A stretch of DNA of 14,545 nucleotides from Flemingiibacterium sp045587285 (GTDB lineage: Bacteria > Bacillota > Clostridia > Oscillospirales > CAG-272). The position numbers and the translations under genes were made by a program. Positions 1 through 6,847 of the stretch are shown one piece after another; within the stretch, counting starts at the first letter, position 1, and every line of letters begins with the position of its first letter. The stretch lies in assembly GCA_045587285.1 (NCBI GenBank), contig JAZNBZ010000234.1, positions 1 to 14,545 on the forward strand, read 5' to 3'. The notes beneath the pieces were generated by a model. That model saw nothing but the letters and a program-made list of their open reading frames with translations, made no database searches and was not told the DNA's origin.

Positions 1-578
1 CCACATATGCCAGTGGTAAACCAAATCACCATCATAGCAATGTTCTGATTATAGTCGGCCTTTTTGTTAAGTGCCGAGAAAAGCCCGTAGCATACCGCGT
101 TGATAATGACAGCCACAGCACCGATCAAAAACTGCGAATCCCTTGCACCACCCGTTCCAAGCGAAAGTATAACAATTCCAAGGAACGAGCAAACGATTGC
201 GATAACCTTCATAACGGTCAGTTTTTCGCGAAGCACGATGCAGGAAAAAATAAGTATCATTATCGGCCAGAGATAATTGAGTATGCACGCCTCCTGCGAG
301 GTCATCGTAGCGATGCCGTAATAATAAAGCGCGTTTGAAAGGAACATTCCGATAAAGCCGAGTCCGCTCATCTTTAAATAGTCAACAGCCTTGTACTGCC
401 CCATCTTTTTGATTGAGCCGTTAGTAATATTAAACGCCAAAAGGAAAGCGGACGCAATAAAGGCACATATCGAGAGCACCTCAAAATTCGGGATGCCGTT
501 TAAGAGGATTTTTGCAACGGGTGCAAGCGTTGACCAGACAATCACCGCGCCGAGTGAATATAAAATATTCTTATTCAT
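1..578 (-). CDS. EamA/DMT-family transporter, 3' part cut by window edge
   Basis: Seen: reading from an ATG at 578 towards base 1 there are 192 uninterrupted codons and no stop, so the C-terminal part lies outside the window. The product is almost all hydrophobic helices. It starts MNKNILYSLGAVIVWSTLAP and has the motif REKLT near residue 117, at the end of the first five-helix half, as in the EamA (drug/metabolite transporter) superfamily. The second half begins near residue 150. Full-length members have about 300 residues and 10 helices. Known of the family: inner-membrane exporters of metabolites or amino acids; the substrate cannot be predicted from sequence. The start lies 22 bases after the stop of the M15 carboxypeptidase on the same strand, with only a weak GGA-type binding site, so co-transcription is likely. 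The family call is firm; the substrate is unknown. Confidence 0.85.
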   Translation of the reverse strand, partial: MNKNILYSLGAVIVWSTLAPVAKILLNGIPNFEVLSICAFIASAFLLAFNITNGSIKKMGQYKAVDYLKMSGLGFIGMFLSNALYYYGIATMTSQEACILNYLWPIMILIFSCIVLREKLTVMKVIAIVCSFLGIVILSLGTGGARDSQFLIGAVAVIINAVCYGLFSALNKKADYNQNIAMMVIWFTTGIC

Positions 579-600
579 TTTAATTCCATCTGAATCCACA

Positions 601-1914
601 TCACATATGGCACGTCACGATAAAGCCGTCTACGTTGTTGCCGGACACCTCGTACTCAACGTACTTGGGTACAGGTACCTTCGTCGTACCCGACTCGTCT
701 GCGGGCACAAAGTAGATCTCCCACGAGTTACCCTCGTCGTCGGTTATGGCGAGGTGCTTGTCGCCGAACTCAAAGGTGCGAAGAAGGTCAATATACTCCT
801 CGTAGCAGAGGTTTTCCTTGACCATATAGTAAGCGTGCGGCTTGCCGACGTAGCGGTAGTGCCAGCTTTCGTAGGCGATGCCCGTTATTTCGGTCTTGTC
901 CGCGGGATAACGCTGAATAAAGCCGTACTTGTAGCTGTTCGCGTGAAGCCACTCGGGGTACTCGGGCTTATCGTCAAAGGTGTACGACTCGCCGCTATCT
1001 GTGAAGATGGTGAAATCTATCGCGAGTCCCGTGTGGTGCTCGCTGTAGCCGGGCAGTCCAACGTACTTTTCGACATACTCCGCGCCCTTGGTAGAGAGAT
1101 AATAGTCGTATATGCTCTGCTGATCCTCTTTCGTGCGGAAGGAGGAGTTGACGAGCACGTCGCCCGTTCCCATATGCGCCTTCATAGCGTCCATCATTTT
1201 GTCGCACCAGCTCATCGCCAAGACGTCAAGCTTGTGGTCAACGCCGCTCAGCTTATAGGAATCGCTCTTGTTGCCGTAGAAATTCTGAAGCGTAAATCCG
1301 CCGTCGAACGTGTACTCGTTGTCGCCGTTTATAAGTAAGAGGTAGCCGCGATGCATATCCGCCTCGGTCTTAACCGAGTATTCGTACTTGGGATCGAGGA
1401 CCGGCTCGGGCGGCGTCGTTACGATAGGCTCGGTCGTATCCGAAGCACCCGCGCTCTCACCGCTGTCGCCAGCTTCAACTATCGGCGTCGTACCGGGAGC
1501 GTCAGTGGTCGTACCCGCACCAAAGCCGATGCTTCCGTTTGCGCATCTCGCGGCGAAGATTATCACCGAAATAAGCAGCATAACGAGTATCGCCGCAACG
1601 AGCACGACGAAGCCCGCCGCGCGCTGCGTCTGCTTTCTCGACTTGTGTCTTACGGGCGGATACTGCGTGCCCGTCTGATGCATCTGCTGCTGACGGTACT
1701 GATACTGTCCGTTTTGCTGCGGTACGGCGCGGTACGGCTGCTGTGCGGTGCGCGGCATCTGCCCCGTCCCACGCATCTGTCCGTTTGGCGCCTGAGTGCG
1801 TGCGGGCTGACCGTTTTGATAGGGCGCGCTGCCCCGTTTATACGGCTGTCCGTTCCCGCGCGGCGCATTATTCTGTCCGCCCTCGGGCGGACGGTTATTA
1901 TAACCGTTGTTCAT
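601..1914 (-). CDS. M15-family D-alanyl-D-alanine carboxypeptidase (VanY/DacY-like), membrane anchored
   Basis: A 437-residue protein. Residues 1-95 are a basic, Q/N/G/P/R-rich low-complexity tail. Residues about 99-121 form one membrane helix. Residues about 125-172 are a Thr/Pro/Glu-rich extracellular linker. The M15 peptidase domain follows at about 178-375. Visible motifs are SSFRT (R260), SEHHTGLAID (zinc ligands H293 and D300) and ESWHYRYVG (E349, H352), the standard zinc-peptidase set. Family knowledge: these enzymes remove the terminal D-Ala from peptidoglycan stem peptides outside the membrane; some cut L,D or D,D bonds. The roughly 55 residues after the domain are short strands of unknown role. 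The ATG at 1914 is preceded by CGGAG at good spacing. The gene starts 31 bases after the pnp terminator and I see no strong promoter of its own, so it may depend on read-through. It is not near van genes, so a housekeeping wall role is more likely than vancomycin resistance. Confidence 0.9.
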   Translation of the reverse strand: MNNGYNNRPPEGGQNNAPRGNGQPYKRGSAPYQNGQPARTQAPNGQMRGTGQMPRTAQQPYRAVPQQNGQYQYRQQQMHQTGTQYPPVRHKSRKQTQRAAGFVVLVAAILVMLLISVIIFAARCANGSIGFGAGTTTDAPGTTPIVEAGDSGESAGASDTTEPIVTTPPEPVLDPKYEYSVKTEADMHRGYLLLINGDNEYTFDGGFTLQNFYGNKSDSYKLSGVDHKLDVLAMSWCDKMMDAMKAHMGTGDVLVNSSFRTKEDQQSIYDYYLSTKGAEYVEKYVGLPGYSEHHTGLAIDFTIFTDSGESYTFDDKPEYPEWLHANSYKYGFIQRYPADKTEITGIAYESWHYRYVGKPHAYYMVKENLCYEEYIDLLRTFEFGDKHLAITDDEGNSWEIYFVPADESGTTKVPVPKYVEYEVSGNNVDGFIVTCHM

Positions 1915-1945
1915 ACTAATCTCCGAAATAAATATTTTATCCGAG

Positions 1946-1979
1946 AAAATTGGGGAACACCTAAACGGCGTTCCCCAAT
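1946..1979 (-). terminator. Rho-independent terminator of pnp
   Basis: Read on the minus strand, a 13-bp stem (ATTGGGGAACGCC pairing with GGTGTTCCCCAAT, one G-U pair) closes a 5-nt loop and is followed by TTTTC. It begins 12 bases after the pnp stop codon. Confidence 0.9.
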
Positions 1980-1990
1980 GAATGTTTTAG

Positions 1991-4078
1991 TTATTCTGCA
2001 TCCTTAATGGAGAAATCCATTCTGCCCTTCTTATCAAGGCCAAGATACTTAACCTTTACCTTATCGCCAAGCTTGAGAACGTCCTCAACCTTGTCAATGC
2101 GCTCCTTGCAGATCTTGGAGATGTGCACGAGGCCTTCCTTGCCGGGAGCGTACTCAACGAACGCACCGAACTCCTTGATGCCGGTAACGGTACCCTCGTA
2201 AACTGCGCCAACCTCGGGCTCGAATACGATAGCGTCGATCATAGCCTTCGCGATAGCCGCGCTCTCGCCGTTGATAGCCGCGATGGTGATCATACCGTCG
2301 TCGTTTATATCAACCTTTGCGCCGCTGTCTGCACAGATCTTCTGAATTACGGAGCCGCCCTTACCGATAACCTCGCGAATCTTGTCGGGATCGATCATAA
2401 AGGAGGTCATCTTGGGTGCGTACTTCGAAACCTCTGCACGAGGTGCTTCGATAGCCTTGAGAATTACCTCGTCGATGATGTAGTCGCGTCCCTTGTGGGT
2501 AACTGCGAATGCTTCAGCGATGATCTCGGGGGTAAGACCGTCGATCTTGAGGTCCATCTGAATGGAGGTGATACCCTTCTTCGTACCTGCTACCTTGAAG
2601 TCCATATCGCCGTAGAAGTCCTCGAGGCCCTGAATGTCGATCATAGTGGTCCAGGTGCCGTCCTCAGCGGTGATAAGACCGCAGGAGATACCTGCAACGG
2701 GAGCCTTTATCGGCACGCCTGCGTCCATAAGTGCGAGCGTGGAGCCGCATACGGAGCCCTGCGAGGTGGAGCCGTTGGAGGATACTACCTCGGAAACGAG
2801 GCGGATGGAATAGGGGAACTCCTCAACGCTCGGGAGAACGGGAACGAGCGAGCGCTCTGCGAGCGCGCCGTGACCGATCTCACGTCTGCCTGCGCCGCGG
2901 GAAGCCTTGGCTTCACCGGTGGAGTAGCCGGGCATATTGTAGTGATGCATATATCTCTTTTCGGTTTCCTCGTCGATACCGTCGAGCATCTGACATTCGG
3001 AAAGAGTGCCGAGAGTTGCAACGGTAAGAACCTGAGTCTGACCGCGGGTGAAAAGTCCCGAGCCGTGGGTTCTGGGAAGAATTCCTACCTCGGAAGCGAG
3101 GGGACGGATCTGATCCATACGGCGACCGTCAACGCGCTTGTGCTCCTCAAGGAGCCAACGGCGAACGATCTTCTTCTGAATCTTGTAGATAAGCTCTGCG
3201 TACTGAACGTCAAGCTCGGGATATTCCTCGCCGAACTTTTCCATAATAGCGTCCTGAATAGGATTCATACGTGCGTCGCGTACGTTCTTATCGTCGGTGT
3301 CGAGAGCGAACATAACGTCCTTCTCGCAGAACGCGAAGATCTTGTCGAACATATCGTGGTCAAGCTCGCCGGACTCGTAGGTGAACTTGGGCTTGCCGAT
3401 CTCTGCAACGATAGAATCGATGAACTTGATGAGCTTCTTGATCTCCTCGTGTGCGAGCATAATAGCGTCGTACATATCGGAGTCGGAAACCTCGTTAGCA
3501 CCTGCCTCGATCATAACTACCTTGTTGGCAGAAGCCGCAACGGTAAGCTGGAGGTCGGACACCTTTCTCTGTTCAAGCGTGGGGTTGATAACGGGCTTGC
3601 CGTCAACCATACCGATGAACGCGCCACCGATAGGACCGTTCCACGGAATATCCGAGATGGAAAGGGCGATGGATGCACCGATCATAGCGGTGATCTCGGG
3701 CGAGCAGTCAGGGTCAACGCTCATTACGGTGAGCGAGAGGTTTACGTCGTTACGAAGGTCCTTCGGGAAGAGAGGACGAACGGGACGGTCGATAACGCGC
3801 GAGGTAAGGATAGCCTTTTCGGAGGGCTTGCCTTCACGCTTTAAATAACCGCCGGGGATCTTGCCGACAGCGTACATCTTCTCCTCGAAGTCAACCGAGA
3901 GAGGAAGGAAGTCGATACCGTCACGGGGCTTTGCGGATGCGGTTGCACAGCAAAGAAGCACGGTGTCGCCGTAGCGAACGAGGCAAGAGCCGTTTGCAAG
4001 GCCTGCGAGCTTGCCGGTTTCAACGACGAGCGGTCTGCCTGCAAATTCATAGTTAAACACTTTGTAATTCTCAAACAT
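1991..4078 (-). CDS. pnp: Polyribonucleotide nucleotidyltransferase (PNPase)
   Basis: A 695-residue protein of normal length for bacterial PNPase, the phosphorolytic 3'-to-5' exoribonuclease of mRNA decay. Domains in order: first RNase PH domain (about 12-145), all-helical linker domain (about 235-315), second RNase PH domain (about 320-460) running into the catalytic region, KH domain (about 555-615, with VIGKGG at 570-575) and S1 domain (about 622-693). The catalytic metal and phosphate residues are intact: D487, D491, D493 and K495 in EDFYGDMDFKVAG, matching E. coli D486, D492 and K494. FPYSIRLVSEV and SNGSTSQGSVCG are further family signatures. The ATG at 4078 is preceded by AAAGGAG at 9-nt spacing. 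It lies downstream of rpsO on the same strand, the common bacterial order, but the 324-base gap is long. In many bacteria pnp expression is controlled through rpsO read-through and its own leader. Confidence 0.98.
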   Translation of the reverse strand: MFENYKVFNYEFAGRPLVVETGKLAGLANGSCLVRYGDTVLLCCATASAKPRDGIDFLPLSVDFEEKMYAVGKIPGGYLKREGKPSEKAILTSRVIDRPVRPLFPKDLRNDVNLSLTVMSVDPDCSPEITAMIGASIALSISDIPWNGPIGGAFIGMVDGKPVINPTLEQRKVSDLQLTVAASANKVVMIEAGANEVSDSDMYDAIMLAHEEIKKLIKFIDSIVAEIGKPKFTYESGELDHDMFDKIFAFCEKDVMFALDTDDKNVRDARMNPIQDAIMEKFGEEYPELDVQYAELIYKIQKKIVRRWLLEEHKRVDGRRMDQIRPLASEVGILPRTHGSGLFTRGQTQVLTVATLGTLSECQMLDGIDEETEKRYMHHYNMPGYSTGEAKASRGAGRREIGHGALAERSLVPVLPSVEEFPYSIRLVSEVVSSNGSTSQGSVCGSTLALMDAGVPIKAPVAGISCGLITAEDGTWTTMIDIQGLEDFYGDMDFKVAGTKKGITSIQMDLKIDGLTPEIIAEAFAVTHKGRDYIIDEVILKAIEAPRAEVSKYAPKMTSFMIDPDKIREVIGKGGSVIQKICADSGAKVDINDDGMITIAAINGESAAIAKAMIDAIVFEPEVGAVYEGTVTGIKEFGAFVEYAPGKEGLVHISKICKERIDKVEDVLKLGDKVKVKYLGLDKKGRMDFSIKDAE

Positions 4079-4163
4079 TTTTGCTTTCTCCTTTGTTTTA
4101 ATGATGTTTGGAGATATTCATAGGTTGTGCACTTAGCGATAAGTCCGAAGCAAGCACCCTATC

Positions 4164-4239
4164 GTAGGGACCGGCGTCCCCGACGGTCCGTTTGCGGCAT
4201 ATATGCGTTTTTGCGGACCGTCCAGAGGCCGGTCCCTAC
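4164..4239. repeat. REP-like imperfect double palindrome, copy 1
   Basis: The left arm (4164-4190) starts GTAGGGACCGGC and ends GACGGTCCG. The right arm (4214-4239) is its reverse complement, giving 12-bp and 9-bp perfect stem blocks separated by an internal mismatch of 6 versus 5 bases. The centre holds a perfect 10-bp palindrome, GCATATATGC (4197-4206). There is no T-run after the stem in the minus direction, so it is not a simple terminator. The 27-nt arm is 20/27 identical to an arm of the element at 10560-10630, which points to a dispersed repeat family. Confidence 0.8.
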
Positions 4240-4327
4240 AAAAAACAGTTGCAGCTTTTGTCATACATCGGGCACATCGCTAAATGCAGAGCCGTGAAAT
4301 ATCCCCATATAAAATTTTTACCCAACC

Positions 4328-4388
4328 CGCTGTGCAAAGCACGGCGAGAAGGGTCATTTCCGCTTTGCGGCGGCAAAGCCGCCGCAAA
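4328..4388 (-). other. Tandem GC-rich hairpins behind rpsO, possible transcript end or processing signal
   Basis: Two stem-loops lie 14 bases after the rpsO stop. The nearer is perfect: TTTGCGGCGGC (4364-4374), loop AAA, then its complement to 4388. The farther has an 8-bp stem with one T-G pair (4328-4335 with 4339-4346) and again an AAA loop between GC and GC. Neither is followed by a proper U-tract on the minus strand, so full termination is doubtful; mRNA end protection, partial attenuation or a dispersed repeat are equally possible. Confidence 0.5.
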
Positions 4389-4402
4389 AACGGAGTGAAG
4401 TC

Positions 4403-4669
4403 TTATTTACGCAGACCGAGCTTTTCGATGATAGCTCTGTAACGCGCGATGTCCTTCTTCTGAAGGTAGCCGAGAAGGTTTCTTCTCTGACCAACCATCT
4501 TGAGAAGACCTCTGTGGCTGTGATGGTCCTTAGGATTGTTCTTGAGATGAGCGTTGAGGGAGTTGATACGGTTGGTGAGGATTGCGATCTGCACCTCGGG
4601 CGAACCGGTATCTGCCTCGGAGAGCTTGTACTCTGCGATGATCTGCTGCTTAACTTCTTTGGTAATCAT
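4403..4669 (-). CDS. rpsO: 30S ribosomal protein S15
   Basis: An 88-residue protein of exactly the usual S15 length. It carries the family signatures DTGSPEVQIAILTNRI (residues 20-35) and KDHHSHRGLLKMVGQRR (about 46-62), then LLGYLQKKDIARY. S15 is a primary binder of 16S rRNA at the three-way junction of helices 20-22 and nucleates assembly of the 30S platform. The ATG at 4669 follows AAAGGTG at about 8-nt spacing. It is first gene of the rpsO-pnp unit, behind a good promoter (4772-4800) and a leader of about 95 nt. S15 commonly represses its own mRNA by binding the leader, and this leader may serve that purpose. Confidence 0.98.
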   Translation of the reverse strand: MITKEVKQQIIAEYKLSEADTGSPEVQIAILTNRINSLNAHLKNNPKDHHSHRGLLKMVGQRRNLLGYLQKKDIARYRAIIEKLGLRK

Positions 4670-4676
4670 TGTTTTT

Positions 4677-4769
4677 TCACCTTTCTAAAAATATGATATT
4701 GTATATTCCGAGAAACGATGCAAGCGGTCGGTGAGATCCGAAAACTTCGCCTTCGGTAATCATACGGAT
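4677..4769 (-). promoter_or_regulatory. rpsO 5' leader, candidate S15 autoregulatory RNA with small leader frame
   Basis: From the predicted transcription start near 4765 the leader runs about 95 nt to rpsO. It begins ATGATTACCGAAG at 4763, close to the true rpsO start ATGATTACCAAAG (12 of 13 bases equal). That ATG opens a 28-codon frame whose TGA (4679-4677) overlaps the rpsO ribosome binding site. CCGAA/TTCGG and ATCCG/CGGAT pairings compete within the first 35 nt. S15 leader control is established in other bacteria with differing structures; its use here is inferred. Confidence 0.4.
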
Positions 4770-4771
4770 TT

Positions 4772-4800
4772 ATTATAGCACAACATTTTCTATTTGTAAA
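4772..4800 (-). promoter_or_regulatory. Sigma-A promoter of rpsO
   Basis: On the minus strand TTTACA (4800-4795), a 17-nt spacer, then TATAAT (4777-4772) preceded by TGC, an extended -10. It is placed about 103 bases upstream of the rpsO start. Confidence 0.85.
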
Positions 4801-4838
4801 TAGGTTTTTGAAAATTTTTTAGACTTTTTTCAAATCAC

Positions 4839-4867
4839 TTGCTTTTCGGTTTACTTTATGCTATAAT
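4839..4867 (+). promoter_or_regulatory. Sigma-A promoter of the NahK-like kinase gene
   Basis: TTGCTT (4839-4844), a 17-nt spacer, then TATAAT (4862-4867) preceded by TGC, an extended -10. Transcription would begin near 4874, leaving a leader of about 80 nt. It is divergent from the rpsO promoter; the two -35 boxes are 38 bases apart with T-tracts between them. Confidence 0.85.
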
Positions 4868-4952
4868 GGTTGGAGTGTGTAAATATTTTTCACAAAACAG
4901 CTAAACCCGCAGCCTTCCATAATAAAAATATTACCGAAAGGAAACACGAATA

Positions 4953-6044
4953 ATGTACACGAAGGAACTTGATGCGGCAACGCATTTTATTCTCGAAAGT
5001 AAGCCCGTGTCCATAAAACCCATCACCTGCGGCAACATCAACCGCACCTTCGAGATAATTCTCGAGGACGGCGGCAAATACATTCTCCAGAACGTAAACG
5101 TCAACGTTTTCAAAAAGCCGTACAAGCTTATGCAAAACATCGAGAACATCTGCACCTTCTTAAAGAAAAAGGTAGAAGCGGCAGGCGGCGATCCCGCGCG
5201 AGAAACGATGACGTTCGCAAAAAGCGACGACGACACCCTGCTCTACGTCGATTCCGACAACCGCTATTGGCGTATGTCGAAATGGATCGATGCGATGTCG
5301 TATCAGTACATAACCCGCCCCGAGCTTTTCTACAGCGCGGGCGAGGCGTTCGGCAGCTTCCAATCCCTTCTTTCCGACTACCCCGCCGAAACGCTCCACG
5401 AAACCATACCTAATTTCCACAACACGCCCGTCCGCTACGAGGACTTTACGGCGGCTGTTGAAAACTGCAAGATACCTAAGCGCCTTGCGAAGTCGAGCGA
5501 GGAAATAGCCTTCCTCGAGTCGCGCGAGCCGCTTGCACATATCGCGCTCGACGCTATCAAGGCGGGCACGATGCCTATCCGCGTAACGCACAACGACACG
5601 AAGCTCAACAACGTGCTCATCGACAAAGAAACCAATAAAGGACTCTGCGTTATCGACCTCGATACCGTAATGCCCGGCTCGGTGCTTTACGATTTCGGCG
5701 ACGCCATCCGCTTCGGTGCCTGCACCACGGCAGAGGACGATCCCGACGTATCGAATATCTCGCTTGACCTTAACCTGTTCGAGCAGTTCACGCGCGGATT
5801 TATAAAGGGCGTTGGCGGCGCACTCACCGATACCGAATACGACCTGCTCGCCGACGGTGCACTGCTTATGACGTACGAATTGTGCCTGCGCTTCCTCGGC
5901 GACTACTTAAACGGCGACGTTTATTTCAAGCGCAACTATCCCGAGCACAATATCATACGCACGCGCGCGCAGATCGCGTTATTAAAAGATATGGAAAGAA
6001 AGCTGCCCGATATGAAGCGCATCGTGCGCCAGTGCAGAGGCTAA
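4953..6044 (+). CDS. APH-family sugar kinase, NahK-like (N-acetylhexosamine 1-kinase)
   Basis: A 363-residue protein with the aminoglycoside-phosphotransferase fold. GNINRTF (28-34) lies in the nucleotide-loop region and GKYILQNVNVNVF follows. The catalytic loop VTHNDTKLNN (H213, D215, N220) and metal motif IDLDTVMPG (D235, D237) are intact. YDFGDAIRFGA and GDVYFKRNYPEHNIIRTR are strikingly like Bifidobacterium NahK, which phosphorylates GlcNAc and GalNAc at the anomeric carbon for the galacto-N-biose/lacto-N-biose pathway. That resemblance, from memory and running the whole length, is why I prefer a sugar 1-kinase over an antibiotic-resistance kinase or homoserine kinase. The ATG at 4953 follows GAAAGGAAA. 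It is a single-gene unit: own promoter (4839-4867) and own terminator (6075-6106). No phosphorylase or sugar transporter is adjacent, so the exact sugar is uncertain. Confidence 0.82.
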   Translation: MYTKELDAATHFILESKPVSIKPITCGNINRTFEIILEDGGKYILQNVNVNVFKKPYKLMQNIENICTFLKKKVEAAGGDPARETMTFAKSDDDTLLYVDSDNRYWRMSKWIDAMSYQYITRPELFYSAGEAFGSFQSLLSDYPAETLHETIPNFHNTPVRYEDFTAAVENCKIPKRLAKSSEEIAFLESREPLAHIALDAIKAGTMPIRVTHNDTKLNNVLIDKETNKGLCVIDLDTVMPGSVLYDFGDAIRFGACTTAEDDPDVSNISLDLNLFEQFTRGFIKGVGGALTDTEYDLLADGALLMTYELCLRFLGDYLNGDVYFKRNYPEHNIIRTRAQIALLKDMERKLPDMKRIVRQCRG

Positions 6045-6074
6045 ACGAAACCGCGTTACCTCGTTATAACCACT

Positions 6075-6106
6075 ATGCCGTAAAACGACATACGGTATTC
6101 TTTTTC
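6075..6106 (+). terminator. Rho-independent terminator of the kinase gene
   Basis: An 8-bp stem, ATGCCGTA (6075-6082) with TACGGTAT (6091-6098), one G-T pair, 8-nt loop, then TCTTTTTC. It begins 31 bases after the kinase stop codon. Confidence 0.8.
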
Positions 6107-6224
6107 GATATAGCTTCGCGTGGAACTTTTTCAAAGGTCGCGCGTCTATATATGCAAGTCGGGAATAAAATCACCCGTACTGCAAAAAATAAACTTGTAA
6201 ATTTGAAAGGTTAGGTAAAACACA

Positions 6225-6830
6225 ATGTCTAAGAAAATTATTGCACTTCTTCTCGCAGGCCTTCTCGCTTGCACCGTATTCGCTTCCTGCGGTCCCAAGA
6301 CTCCCGCAGACACCGGCGACAACAACGACACTCCCGCTGTAACCGTTACCGTTGCAGAGCTTAAGGACGCTGTCCTCGGCGCATACGGCGATCTTTACAG
6401 CCCCGAGAGCGAGATGGGTCTTCCCCTTATGGATATCCCCTCCGACATTCTCGAGTCCACCTTTGGCGTAGAGGCTGCTTGGGTTGAAGAGTTTGCAGCA
6501 GGTATGCCTATGATGATCACCAACGTAGACACCTACATTATCGTAAAGCCTACCGAGGGTAACACCGAGAACGTTCTCACCGCTCTTGAGAGCTACTACG
6601 AGTACCTCGTAAACGATTCCTTCCAGTATCCCAAGGATCTCGAGAAGGTTCGCGCTGCTAAGGTTTTCGAGAAGAACGGCTACGTATTCTTCATTATGCT
6701 CGGTATGCTCTCCGACGAGGCTCTCTACGCTGAGGGTACTGCTGAGGAGATTGCAACCATTCAGTACAATGAGGCTGAGGCAAACAACCAGAAGGCAATC
6801 GACGCTATCAAAGCGGCTTTTGGCGAATAA
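6225..6830 (+). CDS. DUF4358-family lipoprotein
   Basis: A 201-residue lipoprotein. A basic start (MSKKII), a hydrophobic segment to residue 18 and lipobox FASC with lipidated C22; C16 is a less likely alternative. A short Pro/Asp/Asn-rich tether leads to a domain at about 40-200 that I recognise as DUF4358, from the pattern 'VDTYIIVKPTEG ... YYEYLVNDSFQYPKDLEKVRAAKVF ... YVFFIMLG' and the helical end with QKAIDAIKAAF. The function of this family is not established. It is exported and anchored on the outer face of the membrane. The ATG at 6225 follows GAAAGGTTAGG. It leads a same-strand cluster with an MBOAT acyltransferase and a DHHW protein, an association I recall as common in Clostridia, so a role with cell-surface acylation is inferred. 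Codon choice (many GCT and GCA for Ala, almost only GAG for Glu) differs from the next genes and suggests high expression. Confidence 0.85.
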   Translation: MSKKIIALLLAGLLACTVFASCGPKTPADTGDNNDTPAVTVTVAELKDAVLGAYGDLYSPESEMGLPLMDIPSDILESTFGVEAAWVEEFAAGMPMMITNVDTYIIVKPTEGNTENVLTALESYYEYLVNDSFQYPKDLEKVRAAKVFEKNGYVFFIMLGMLSDEALYAEGTAEEIATIQYNEAEANNQKAIDAIKAAFGE

Positions 6831-6847
6831 TTAACGGCTAAATTTGA

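Larger units (their letters stand above)
4079..4402. other. rpsO-pnp intergenic region without a gene
   Basis: This 324-base stretch holds no convincing reading frame. From the pnp side it contains the pnp ribosome binding site, a REP-like double palindrome (4164-4239) and two hairpins with AAA tips (4328-4346 and 4364-4388) just behind rpsO. I found no good sigma-A promoter for pnp, so pnp transcripts probably come through this region from the rpsO promoter. Confidence 0.7.

Noticed and set aside
391..1338. 315-codon open frame on the plus strand opposite the M15 carboxypeptidase
   Set aside because: It runs across the boundary of two real minus-strand genes and shows no motif or binding site.
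601..1914. VanY-type vancomycin resistance determinant
   Set aside because: The peptidase motifs fit, but no vanR/S/H/A/X genes are near and it lies beside pnp, so a housekeeping wall enzyme is more likely.
2123..3844. 573-codon open frame on the plus strand opposite pnp
   Set aside because: It is fully antisense to a confident pnp gene, has no ribosome binding site or family signature, and is explained by the codon bias of pnp.
4164..4239. Possible rho-independent terminator of rpsO
   Set aside because: The stem is long and interrupted, and on the minus strand the T-run precedes the stem rather than following it.
4882..4932. Perfect 9-bp inverted repeat AATATTTTT / AAAAATATT in the kinase leader
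   Set aside because: It is all A/T with a 33-nt loop in an A/T-rich leader; too weak to call an operator or riboswitch.
4953..6044. Aminoglycoside-resistance phosphotransferase
   Set aside because: The fold is shared, but the whole-length resemblance is to NahK-type sugar kinases and the context is not that of a resistance gene.
6107..6224. Promoter for the lipoprotein-MBOAT-DHHW cluster
   Set aside because: TATATAT near 6152 and TTTTTC upstream were considered, but hexamers and spacing are too poor to call; a promoter is expected here but I cannot place it.
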